64,000 nt of DNA. Origin: UBA8389 sp035719105. GTDB lineage: Bacteria > Bacteroidota > Bacteroidia > Bacteroidales > UBA1402. The stretch lies in the NCBI GenBank assembly GCA_035719105.1, contig DASTGN010000001.1, forward strand, positions 1 to 64,000, written 5' to 3'. Shown in pieces: positions 44,716 through 52,975 of this stretch (position 1 is its first letter; the number at the start of each line of letters is the position of its first letter). The notes beneath the pieces are model-generated. The model was not told where the DNA came from. It did not search any database and saw nothing but the letters and a program-made list of their open reading frames with translations. The position numbers and the translations under genes were made by a program.

Positions 44716-45978
44716 TCATTTCAAAATAAAATCCCCAATCGCTTTGATGAACCCTTCAGCAAGGGGTAATGAAGCGTTGTTGTAGGTGGCCAGGTTGGCT
44801 TCCCTGTTTCCGCTTACTGTCCTGAGGATATGATTCATCTGATTGATTAGTAGTAGTTTTGCATTGGGTTTGGCAGCCGAAAGCAACTTAGCATCCTCAA
44901 CCGTCACTTGAATGTCCGTGGTTCCTTGAATGAGGAGTACTGGTATTTTTAATTTTCTTAGCTCCACTTGCGGGTCGTACTTCAGCCAGGAAATCATATA
45001 CGGTTGAATACTGGGTCTGAACAGTGGCGTCATGGCCTGGCTGATGGGTTCCACCTTTTCTCCCTTTGTTAGTTTATCGATGATGGGAAAAGCCTCATCC
45101 TGAACCGACTGAGGCTGTGCACTCAATTGTTCTTTCAACACAACGCCAATGGAACGGCCCGCACCAGCCACCGAAATGAATTTATCGGCTTTTTCGGATG
45201 CTAATATGCCGATCATGGAGCCTTCGCTGTGCCCGATAACCACGATCTGATTGAAGCGTTTATCTTTTCTAGCCAACGAAATCCAATCCTTGGCATCTTG
45301 TACATAATCGTAAAAAACCAGACTGGCTTCGTTCTCGACCGCTGCAACACTTTCAGCAACACCACGTTTATCGTAACGTAAGCTTGCAATGCCCCTTTCT
45401 GCCAATTCGTAAGCTATTTTCTTATAGGCATCATTAGTCATGGATGGATTGTTGCAGTTCCTGTCCGTTGGGCCCGAACCGGCAATGATCAACGCCAGGG
45501 GTCCCTTTTTGAAAGACTTCGGCAGCGTCAGTGAACCATAAATCTTGCCTGTTTTTGTTTCCAACGTAATCGGCGATTCAACGTAAGCTGCATTTTTATC
45601 AACGACAGCAGTTGGAACAACCTCGACCGCCTGCTCGTTTTTAATCAGGTTCAAAGGCAAGGACAAAGGCCCTTGAGTGAATGTACCCGTGATGTTATTC
45701 TTATCTTGTGTACCAACATACTTCATTTGTGCGAGACGCATTTCGACGGTCAACACCCCGTTTTCGAACGTGGCATGACTCATCTGGATGCCTTTGGCGC
45801 CCTGGTCGGGACTGTCCATCGTGGCGCTGTAGCCGGTGTCGGTTTTGCGGATGTGGAAAACCATGCGCAACGTTTTGCCCTGAATGGTGAGTGCGCCATC
45901 CCATTCACCAGTAATGTCTTGACTATAAACAGTCATCATCGAAATCATTAAAAAAAATAAAACAAGGCTGCGTTTCAT
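44716..45978 (-). CDS. Exported alpha/beta hydrolase
   Basis: 420 residues from the ATG at 45978. A signal peptide (about 1-19) leads into a small beta domain ('DITGEWDGALTIQGKTLRM'), then the alpha/beta-hydrolase core. Oxyanion region 'IIAGSGPTDRN', nucleophile Ser near 249 in GHSEGS, acid Asp near 350 in 'GTTDIQV', His near 380 in 'NQMNHIL'. It is probably a periplasmic esterase or peptidase-like enzyme. Its start overlaps the Yip1-like gene's stop by 4 bases (ATGA type), so translation is coupled. Confidence 0.85.
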   Translation of the reverse strand: MKRSLVLFFLMISMMTVYSQDITGEWDGALTIQGKTLRMVFHIRKTDTGYSATMDSPDQGAKGIQMSHATFENGVLTVEMRLAQMKYVGTQDKNNITGTFTQGPLSLPLNLIKNEQAVEVVPTAVVDKNAAYVESPITLETKTGKIYGSLTLPKSFKKGPLALIIAGSGPTDRNCNNPSMTNDAYKKIAYELAERGIASLRYDKRGVAESVAAVENEASLVFYDYVQDAKDWISLARKDKRFNQIVVIGHSEGSMIGILASEKADKFISVAGAGRSIGVVLKEQLSAQPQSVQDEAFPIIDKLTKGEKVEPISQAMTPLFRPSIQPYMISWLKYDPQVELRKLKIPVLLIQGTTDIQVTVEDAKLLSAAKPNAKLLLINQMNHILRTVSGNREANLATYNNASLPLAEGFIKAIGDFILK

Positions 45979-46544
45979 ACGAAATAATGTATTAGAATTT
46001 TGGCAATAATTTCCGAAACAAATAATCCGATGATGAACGAAGCGGTCAACGTACTGCCTTTTAAATCGCATGATACTTTTAATGCTTTGTACATCAATGT
46101 AATACACCAAACCATAATCGGAACAGTGAGTACGATCATCATCAAGAAAGAAGTGGATTGTAAAATCACGTAGGGATTTTTCATGATTTCGGACATGTTC
46201 GGTGCGGTGGTGAAATATCCCATCAGAGCCAGTAGGAGGAACGGCGCCCTGGCTAAAGTCATGGTTCCCAGAATGTCAATAAACCGAACGTTTTTGGAAA
46301 CGATTAGACCGATGATCCACATGGTCAAAACCAGACTACCCAAATCAATGGCCAGATACGCAAAAGATTGCTGAACCGTTGTTTCAAACAGGTGCATGTC
46401 GAATACGCCATCGAAAGCAATGCCGTTGGAGGCGCCGATAAAACCCATCAACAGCACGAAAACAAGCCCGAGCCCGAAAGCTTGCCAACCAGCAATTCGA
46501 ACAAACGGGTTAATCAATAATCCAAAGATTGATTTATTTTTCAT
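45975..46544 (-). CDS. Yip1-family membrane protein
   Basis: 189 residues from the ATG at 46544. Five to six hydrophobic segments, for example 'AFGLGLVFVLLMGFIGASNG' and 'SFLMMIVLTVPIMVWCITLM', fit a Yip1-type protein. Its start overlaps the stop of the DUF2089 gene by 11 bases. It may anchor or be controlled by its neighbours. No catalytic residue is expected in this family. Confidence 0.7.
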   Translation of the reverse strand: MKNKSIFGLLINPFVRIAGWQAFGLGLVFVLLMGFIGASNGIAFDGVFDMHLFETTVQQSFAYLAIDLGSLVLTMWIIGLIVSKNVRFIDILGTMTLARAPFLLLALMGYFTTAPNMSEIMKNPYVILQSTSFLMMIVLTVPIMVWCITLMYKALKVSCDLKGSTLTASFIIGLFVSEIIAKILIHYFV

Positions 46545-46797
46545 GATCGCCAATTTTAGAAATGATGTCATTCAGCAAGTTGCGAACGGTGGGGTAGCTC
46601 AGTTTCATCTGAGCGGCCATTTCCTTAAGACTTCCGCTGCTTTTTACAAAACGGAGAATGAATTGTTGATCTTCTTCTGGAAGATGCGCCAATAAAGGCA
46701 GGTCGTAGGTACCGGTAACTTCGGTTCCGCAGTTGGCACACTTCAGGCATTTCACCTGAAGTTGCGATTGACAGCTGGGGCAGGAGGATGGTAACAT
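46534..46797 (-). CDS. DUF2089-family regulator
   Basis: 87 residues from the ATG at 46797. N-terminal zinc ribbon with two CxxC pairs ('CPSCQSQLQVKCLKCANCGT'). The C-terminal helix-turn-helix has 'GSLKEMAAQMKLSYPTVRNL'. DUF2089 proteins are thought to be small transcription factors. It heads an operon with the Yip1-like protein and the hydrolase. A longer in-frame start would bury the promoter, so the short start is chosen. Confidence 0.85.
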   Translation of the reverse strand: MLPSSCPSCQSQLQVKCLKCANCGTEVTGTYDLPLLAHLPEEDQQFILRFVKSSGSLKEMAAQMKLSYPTVRNLLNDIISKIGDHEK

Positions 46798-46821
46798 GGT
46801 TGTCGTTTTATTTAGTTTGCG

Positions 46822-46852
46822 CAAAGATACAAGATTGTTTGATAAAATCAAA
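46822..46852 (-). promoter_or_regulatory. Promoter of the DUF2089 operon with overlapping inverted repeat
   Basis: On the minus strand TTTG (46849-46852) and TATCTTTG (46822-46829) are 19 bp apart, an almost ideal match. An inverted repeat TTTGAT-AAA-ATCAAA (46838-46852) covers the -33 box, a suitable place for a repressor such as the DUF2089 protein itself. Confidence 0.7.
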
Positions 46853-46924
46853 TAAAAAATGAACAAAATGCATTCATGACTAAATAAAATCAAACATACA
46901 ATGTGTAAAATGATATAATGGGTC

Positions 46925-46964
46925 AAAAAAATCACGGCCGCCCAAAGATATTGAACGACCGTGA
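46925..46964 (-). terminator. Terminator of the sigma/anti-sigma operon
   Basis: On the minus strand a 9-bp stem with one mismatch (46956-46964 and 46932-46940) is followed by seven T residues (46925-46931). It lies 45 bp after the stop of the DUF4382 gene. Confidence 0.7.
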
Positions 46965-47008
46965 ACTGGAGTGGAAAATTGTAAAAACAAAAGGAATAAA
47001 AAAAATCT

Positions 47009-47773
47009 TTACGGATTAATCTGGATGGTTCCTAAATTAATATCGGTGCCTCCGTGAATTTCCTGAATCAGATCTTTGCAAATCGAATCCGATGAATTCA
47101 GGAATTGAACGTCATAGGTGCCTGTTGTCAGCCCATGAAGCATGAAGTAATTGCCCTGCAAGGTGTCGGAAACCGTCAAAATGGTATCAGTACCCTTAAC
47201 AGCCATGACTTTATAAGGGACCTTGGCTGGAGAAATGAACCCCTCGATCTTGGAAGTGTTGGCAACAATGTATCCCCTGATTACCGGTTTAAGTGAAAAT
47301 CCACCATTGCCCTTGGATACAACCGATTTTTCGGCATCAAAGTCAATCATGACTTTATACCCACTTGTCACCGTCACATCCGTTTGAATGTTAATCTTGA
47401 GTCCTGAAGTCTGTCCGCTAGGCGTTTTGATGTTTACTTCCGAACCATTAGCCAAAACGACTGAGTTTTGATCGCCCAAAACCAATCGAATTTGAGTGAC
47501 TTTTTGCCCTGCTTCGAGCTCTACATTGCCCAACAGCGTGTCTTGACCGTTTGTCAGATCCATCAAATTGACACGGACGGGTGTCATCGGCAAAAAGACA
47601 AAATCGCCGCTGTCAACTTTGTATTCGATGCTCTGCACATCCACATAAACAGCCTGGAAGCCTTTCAGTGAGGGAGCGTCGGTCAATGCAAACGAGACCT
47701 TGGCTTTATTATCAGCGGTGTTGCAAGCACCTAAAGCGGCTATTAAAAACAGCCCAATCAAAAGATTTTTCAT
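47009..47773 (-). CDS. DUF4382 lipoprotein
   Basis: 254 residues from the ATG at 47773. Lipoprotein signal ending at 'IAALGACNT'. DUF4382 signatures: 'VSFALTDAPSLKGFQAVYVD' and 'QKVTQIRLVLGDQNSV'. A second beta-domain ('KIEGFISPAKVPYKVMAVKG') follows. The family is found on envelope proteins and has no established role. It is the last gene after the ECF sigma/FecR cluster, about 100 bp behind the preceding gene. Confidence 0.8.
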   Translation of the reverse strand: MKNLLIGLFLIAALGACNTADNKAKVSFALTDAPSLKGFQAVYVDVQSIEYKVDSGDFVFLPMTPVRVNLMDLTNGQDTLLGNVELEAGQKVTQIRLVLGDQNSVVLANGSEVNIKTPSGQTSGLKINIQTDVTVTSGYKVMIDFDAEKSVVSKGNGGFSLKPVIRGYIVANTSKIEGFISPAKVPYKVMAVKGTDTILTVSDTLQGNYFMLHGLTTGTYDVQFLNSSDSICKDLIQEIHGGTDINLGTIQINP

Positions 47774-47873
47774 AACATATTTTTTAATGGTTAAACACAA
47801 TCAATAGATGCGCCCTTTGACCTAAAGACAAATTGAAACTGCTCAACCACTATAAACTATTCAAGAAATTAGA

Positions 47874-48845
47874 TTATTTAACATTTCCATCCAATGAATC
47901 ATATTCCAAAGATAATCCATGTAACGTAATTGTCAACAAAAAATCCCTTTTTTTATTTCCAAAATCTAACATTAATAGATCTTTGTCCTCTTTGAGCAGG
48001 CATTTGCCACTGATATAACAGGGGAACCCCATACCGATGTGCAACGGATATCCTTCCAAAATCCGTGTCGTAAACGCTTTCCCATCCGCATTGACCCCAT
48101 TGGAAACCCCATAAACAGAGTACAGTTGGTCCCAAAGCATCATCGATTTCATTTTTTCCGAAACCTGTTGAGTGGCGTCATATCGAATCGAATCAATGAC
48201 GTTTTCATCAAAATCCGTTGGCTTCGCAGATGAAGGTACATTGACACGGGTAAGCGTGCGTTCCGCATTCCATCGCAGCGTTCTACCATCCTGAAAAGTA
48301 ATGGAGTCGTTCGAATCGATTTTCCACATAGGTTGCAAGTCGGAATTCACACCCAAATAGGTCCTAGTGTTGGTCCCTTTTATGGTGTGGCCGTTAAGCT
48401 CTAGATTGGAAAAAACATACGTTCGTTTTGCATTCGTTTCGGACATCGCAGCCGTTTCACGAACATGAATCTGACCCTTAAAAACATTTCCTAACCTCAG
48501 GTTGACACCCGTTCCAAAATCGATAAAAATGTTTCTGGGGTGAAGGCTTCGTTCCTCCTTTTTTATACGCACGATCACGCCATCGATATCTACCTGAAGG
48601 TAAGCCCCGTTCGGCAAATTGTAAATGGTATCTTTGGGGTCATTGTTTTTAATCGTTTCCAAGAAATTCACATACACATCGGCCAAATGCAACGCCATAT
48701 CGTTCATGCTTTCCGCTTGAATCAGCGTATTCACGTCGGAAGCCATCTCCAAAGACCTTTCTGGTATGGACGAATTGGTGCAGGAGGTAAAATGAATCAG
48801 GCTGCCTGCCAAAAGAATCAAAAATGAACTTCGTTTCAATTTCAT
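47874..48845 (-). CDS. Lipoprotein of unknown function in the sigma/anti-sigma operon
   Basis: 323 residues from the ATG at 48845, chosen because a lipoprotein signal starts there ('SFLILLAGSLIHFTSC'). An ATG at 48863 overlaps the preceding stop by 4 bases and could be used by coupling. The body is beta-rich ('NIFIDFGTGVNLRLGNVF', 'LNGHTIKGTNTRTYLG') without a known family. It may be a partner of the outer-membrane protein encoded before it. Confidence 0.65.
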   Translation of the reverse strand: MKLKRSSFLILLAGSLIHFTSCTNSSIPERSLEMASDVNTLIQAESMNDMALHLADVYVNFLETIKNNDPKDTIYNLPNGAYLQVDIDGVIVRIKKEERSLHPRNIFIDFGTGVNLRLGNVFKGQIHVRETAAMSETNAKRTYVFSNLELNGHTIKGTNTRTYLGVNSDLQPMWKIDSNDSITFQDGRTLRWNAERTLTRVNVPSSAKPTDFDENVIDSIRYDATQQVSEKMKSMMLWDQLYSVYGVSNGVNADGKAFTTRILEGYPLHIGMGFPCYISGKCLLKEDKDLLMLDFGNKKRDFLLTITLHGLSLEYDSLDGNVK

Positions 48846-48859
48846 ACTGCCTAACTGAT

Positions 48860-49798
48860 TCATTTAGATTCGAATAAAAGAAACTGAACTCCGACAGAAG
48901 CGTTGCAACCCCAGTGACTGCCAAGGTCGATTCGCTCATTTTTAGTCTTCAAACTCGATTGAAGTCGATACACCGAAGGTCCGGCTTTTAACTGGAGCCT
49001 TTTACTCAACGCATAGGTCACCTTTGGATTAAGTTCTGTGGTAAAGGCGTTTATATCCATTTTTTTAGTTCTTCCAAAAGCCAAGGCATATTGTGACAAA
49101 TCCAAACTGAGCCCCAGAGTCGGCGTGATGGGGATTTTCATGCCAACACCCAAACCCAGGTGATAAGAGTCGTGATAATCGTAACCAAACGATGCTTTTC
49201 CGAAAAACGATTTCACCCCCAATATTAGCGATAGATGCAACAAATGCGGGTCGTAAGTCGCATCCAACATCCACTGCTTTTCCAAAAGCGTCTTCTCGGT
49301 TACGTTGGAGCTCAGTGGGGAGCTTGTTCCACCACCCAAGGAGCTCGGCCGTTTGACTTTTATCGTATCGCTGAAATCAACTTTTGGAAAAAGGTAAACA
49401 ATTTCTGAAGCCAAGGGCTTGAGATCCGTTAAATCCAGATTTTTATTGCTCTTCAAAGGTTTTTCGTCCGGCAAATTTTGGTTTACATTCCTGAATATTA
49501 CGATGTATTTATTGATTCTTTTGTATTTGACATCGGGAGCGAGAATGGTAGAAAGAGAGGACTCCAGCGTAAACCGATTGTTCTTGCCGATAAAGACAAA
49601 AGCTTGATCGTTGATATTATTTGAATCGTACGAAAACACGCATCCCGTTTGGTCGCTAATTGAAGCAAAAGCCTCTTTTAAACGGATCATACCGGTCGGA
49701 AGTACAATCGTTTCTTTCGTTGCAACAGTTTGCCCGAGAACATTCCAGGACGATAACAATCCCACCCAAAAGACAACGATGTAGATTAATTTTTGCAT
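48860..49798 (-). CDS. Outer-membrane-type protein with STN-like domain
   Basis: 312 residues, signal peptide about 1-22. Residues about 30-105 look like a secretin/TonB short N-terminal (STN) domain ('RLKEAFASISDQTGCVFSYD', 'RFTLESSLSTILAPDVKYK'). The C-terminal part has alternating strands typical of a small beta-barrel ('HLGLGVGMKIPITPTLGLSL') and ends near Phe ('VGVQFLLFESK'). In SusC-type systems the STN domain contacts FecR to signal. Here it is fused to a small barrel and encoded right after fecR, overlapping it by 13 bases. Confidence 0.65.
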   Translation of the reverse strand: MQKLIYIVVFWVGLLSSWNVLGQTVATKETIVLPTGMIRLKEAFASISDQTGCVFSYDSNNINDQAFVFIGKNNRFTLESSLSTILAPDVKYKRINKYIVIFRNVNQNLPDEKPLKSNKNLDLTDLKPLASEIVYLFPKVDFSDTIKVKRPSSLGGGTSSPLSSNVTEKTLLEKQWMLDATYDPHLLHLSLILGVKSFFGKASFGYDYHDSYHLGLGVGMKIPITPTLGLSLDLSQYALAFGRTKKMDINAFTTELNPKVTYALSKRLQLKAGPSVYRLQSSLKTKNERIDLGSHWGCNASVGVQFLLFESK

Positions 49799-50811
49799 AA
49801 CCTATAACCGTCTGCTATCTTTTTAACCTTTAAGTTCATGGTCTCGGCAATAACCTCCAGAATGACCTCCAATCGCTCGTGGTCAAAATGAACCGTTATT
49901 TCTTGCATACCTATCTCCGGGCTTTCAACCTCAATGTTCACTGAATATTCCTTGCTGATGGTTTCAACCACATCATACAGGTATTTTGATTCAAACTCAT
50001 AGTAATAATGTTTTACAACAACATTTTTTGTCTGAACCATAGGAACCAATGGCAGAACTGGTGGTAGATTCGAAACATTCGAGGGTTGAACTTTTTCCAG
50101 AATGCTGGAGCGGAACGTTTCTTCCTTTTTATTGTATCGACATACCTCATTGGTTCTCAATAGGATGCGCCTACGTTTTTCAGTAAACAAGTTCACTTGA
50201 CCCTCTTTGACCGACACGACCACGTTTGGACTATCGGGATAGGCAGAAATGGTAAAGATGGTCCCAATATCTTCGATGATCAATCGATCGGTTTTGATTT
50301 GCAATCGGCCATGACCCTGATGTCCAGCATGAATCGTCGCTTTGCCCTTTAAATGCACTATTCGGTCTTTTTTTCCGAAGTCTGAACGATAGGTTGCCTG
50401 GCTATTTTCTGAAAGGAATAATCGAGTTCCATCGGGTAAAACTTTTTCCAAACGATTGCTGGTGGTAGCCAACATAACATCTTTGACGGAATACTTGAAA
50501 TACCAGATCGAAACGGATAGAGCCATCAGTATTAAAATACTGGCTGCCTGGAACATCCAAGTTTTGTAGAAGGGTATTTTCAGTTCTGCCCTATTCATGT
50601 AAGCAATGAAACTAGCCTTGGCTTCAACCGTGTTTGGGCTTGGAATTTCAGCTTCAGGGCACCCCGTTTTTTGGTAGAGTACGGTCAGCTCGTCAAATTG
50701 CTTCTGATTGTCCGGATGAGCAGACAACCATTGCTCGAGCAGCTCCATATCCTGCAGGGATGCGTTGCCTCCGAAATATCTGGCTAAGAGTTCGTCCATA
50801 TTCTTTTTCAT
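49786..50811 (-). CDS. FecR-like anti-sigma factor
   Basis: 341 residues. N-terminal cytoplasmic anti-sigma part (to about 80; 'LLARYFGGNASLQDMELLEQ'), one membrane helix (about 85-105), FecR domain ('ATTSNRLEKVLPDGTRLFLS', 'VSVKEGQVNLFTEK') and C-terminal DUF4974 ('KYLYDVVETISKEYSVNIEV'). It holds the ECF sigma factor inactive until an outer-membrane signal arrives. It overlaps the sigma gene by 4 bases. Confidence 0.92.
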   Translation of the reverse strand: MKKNMDELLARYFGGNASLQDMELLEQWLSAHPDNQKQFDELTVLYQKTGCPEAEIPSPNTVEAKASFIAYMNRAELKIPFYKTWMFQAASILILMALSVSIWYFKYSVKDVMLATTSNRLEKVLPDGTRLFLSENSQATYRSDFGKKDRIVHLKGKATIHAGHQGHGRLQIKTDRLIIEDIGTIFTISAYPDSPNVVVSVKEGQVNLFTEKRRRILLRTNEVCRYNKKEETFRSSILEKVQPSNVSNLPPVLPLVPMVQTKNVVVKHYYYEFESKYLYDVVETISKEYSVNIEVESPEIGMQEITVHFDHERLEVILEVIAETMNLKVKKIADGYRLCKN

Positions 50812-51380
50812 GACTTTCCAATTAATAGTTGCAGGATGAGGAGAAAAGTCAGGTATTCTTTTAAATCGGTTCGAAGCAGTTTGAGTGCTTTGGACATGTG
50901 GTTTTCGACCGTGTTGGTAGAAATCTGTAGTTCCTCGGCAATCTTCGAATAGGGCATCTGTTCCATTCTGCTCAGCTCAAAAACTCTTCTGCATTGGGGC
51001 GGCAAACTGATGATGGCCCTTTGTATAGCATCCTGGAGTTCAGCAGTTTCAATACTTTCCATGACCGAATTGGTGGAATCGGGTTGTACGGTGGTAAGGT
51101 AGTTGAAATTATGTTCCTGATGCAAAGTCCGTTGATTGATGGAATTTATTGAATCGTTATGGACGATGCGGTACAAATACGAATCCAACGAGCTTTTGAT
51201 AAACAAGGACGCACGTTGATCCCACAATTTGCAGAACGTCTTCTGAACCACGTCTTCTGCTTCGTCCATATCCCTAAGAATTGAGTACGCATAGTTGCAT
51301 AAAGGTCCATAGCATTTGTCGAACAATTCTTCAAACACCGCTTTGTTTCCTTTGCGCAGTTCATTTATTTGATCAAACAT
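50808..51380 (-). CDS. ECF-type RNA polymerase sigma factor
   Basis: 190 residues. Sigma2 region 'YSILRDMDEAEDVVQKTFCK' and sigma4 region 'SLPPQCRRVFELSRMEQMPY' with 'STNTVENHMSKALKLLR' are intact. It directs polymerase to a small set of promoters once freed from FecR. TACCTTTG on the minus strand at 51400-51407 is a -7-like box 20 bp upstream. Likely targets include its own operon. Confidence 0.93.
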   Translation of the reverse strand: MFDQINELRKGNKAVFEELFDKCYGPLCNYAYSILRDMDEAEDVVQKTFCKLWDQRASLFIKSSLDSYLYRIVHNDSINSINQRTLHQEHNFNYLTTVQPDSTNSVMESIETAELQDAIQRAIISLPPQCRRVFELSRMEQMPYSKIAEELQISTNTVENHMSKALKLLRTDLKEYLTFLLILQLLIGKS

Positions 51381-51576
51381 CGTATAAACATGGATGCGAC
51401 AAAGGTAAAATTTTATTTTTTATTGTACGGTTCTCAGAGGTAAGACAATTGAAAAGGGAGTTACCACTACTGCTAAATTTTTTTATGATTTAAGTAGTGG
51501 TTGCTTACTGTTCGCTTGTCCTATTAACGACATGCGGATGGAATATTCCCAACTTAAAGAACTAAAATTGAAAATT

Positions 51577-52764
51577 ATGAAAAAAATGTTATTCATTGCC
51601 ACTTTGTTGGTTTTTTCAACAGCGATCGCATCGGCTCAAGATGCAGACACCAGTATGACTGCTCCAATTTCTCATTGGTCAATCGGCTTAAAAGGCGGAG
51701 CCAATTATTTCAGGTCGGCACCTGCGCCAGCCACTCGGTTTGATCGGATGCATTTTATTTTGGGCGGAACGGTTGAATACTCCATCAATCCGTTGGTCGG
51801 TCTTGGTATTGAGTTGTTGAACAATCCTTATGGTGGTGACTTGAACAGTACGACGACGTTGGATGCGAACACTTTTGATGTGGCACCCTATATGTCTGTC
51901 AATCTTTCCAATCTGTTATCACCGTATCGCCACGGTTTCTGGAAAAAGGTGAATGTTTTCAGTGAAACAGGTGTCGGTGCCGGTTTCTACAATTACTCCG
52001 TCAACAACAGCCCTGTGGTCAAGAGTTCAACCTTAATGGTTAAAACCGGCCTCAATGCTGAGTACAACATCAGCAAGAGTTGGGCGCTTGGGCTCGAAGG
52101 ACAATATCGTTATTACGATCATGCCGACATGGCTGGATTGCCCACCCCCAAAGGGAATTGCGAGGCATTGACAGCAACTGTCGGCCTACGCTACAAATTT
52201 GGCGCAACCAAGAAACCGCATGCACGCAACATCAGTATGTGGGATTTCAACCCAAAACCAGCTCCAGTGGTTGTTCCATCAGTTGACAATTCAAAATACG
52301 ATGCTTTAAGCAACCGATTGACTTCAGTCGAAAAAGAAAATGCGGAAGTGGACAAACAATTGAGCGATTTGAAAAACCAATTGAACCTTCTCGCTTCCAG
52401 AAAAGAAACAGCCACTCAACCAACCATCGTGACTTCTTTTGGCACTGTTGAATTTGAATTTGATTCCGATCAACTGATGCCCAAATCTTTTTCAACCTTG
52501 GATAAGATGGCTGAATTGCTTAAGAATGCCTCTTGGTCAAACCTTGTGGTTTATGGCAACACCGATAACATCGGTTCGATAGAATACAATCAAGGTTTAT
52601 CCGAAAGAAGGGCCGATGTCGTCAAAAACTACCTATTGAGCAAAGGGGTCTCCGCCTCCAAGCTCCAATCGATTGGCAATGGTGAATTGAAGCCTGTAGC
52701 ATCGAATTTGACGGTAGAAGGCCGCCGATTGAATCGTCGCGTAGAATTTGAAATAGGTAAGTAA
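51577..52764 (+). CDS. OmpA-family outer-membrane protein
   Basis: 395 residues from the ATG at 51577. A signal peptide (about 1-20) starts there, and the longer start adds a polar leader. The N-terminal about 200 residues form a beta-barrel ('WSIGLKGGANYFRSAPAPAT', 'LTATVGLRYKFGA'). A short coiled coil ('NRLTSVEKENAEVDKQLSDL') links it to an OmpA C-terminal peptidoglycan-binding domain (about 286-395; 'FGTVEFEFDSDQLMPKSFST', 'GNTDNIGSIEYNQGLSERRA'). It tethers the outer membrane to the cell wall. Confidence 0.9.
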   Translation: MKKMLFIATLLVFSTAIASAQDADTSMTAPISHWSIGLKGGANYFRSAPAPATRFDRMHFILGGTVEYSINPLVGLGIELLNNPYGGDLNSTTTLDANTFDVAPYMSVNLSNLLSPYRHGFWKKVNVFSETGVGAGFYNYSVNNSPVVKSSTLMVKTGLNAEYNISKSWALGLEGQYRYYDHADMAGLPTPKGNCEALTATVGLRYKFGATKKPHARNISMWDFNPKPAPVVVPSVDNSKYDALSNRLTSVEKENAEVDKQLSDLKNQLNLLASRKETATQPTIVTSFGTVEFEFDSDQLMPKSFSTLDKMAELLKNASWSNLVVYGNTDNIGSIEYNQGLSERRADVVKNYLLSKGVSASKLQSIGNGELKPVASNLTVEGRRLNRRVEFEIGK

Positions 52765-52795
52765 GTATCAGGTTGATTTGTTTATTTTCTTGTGG

Positions 52796-52832
52796 CCCGC
52801 AGTAAGAATTTTTTCTTGCTGCGGGTTTTTTT
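52796..52832 (+). terminator. Terminator after the OmpA-family gene
   Basis: An 11-bp stem with one G-U-type pair (52796-52806 and 52815-52825), an 8-nt loop and seven T residues (52826-52832). Confidence 0.85.
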
Positions 52833-52975
52833 ATCGACAAACAACCTTCCTCAATCGAAGCTTTTTAGCAGGTTGATACGACGAGTATGATGCGTATTAT
52901 GGGCGTGGGTTTTATATTGGGAAGAAGATTTGACAACCGCTTAAACCTGGATCAGAAAGTAAAGCGATGCAATGT

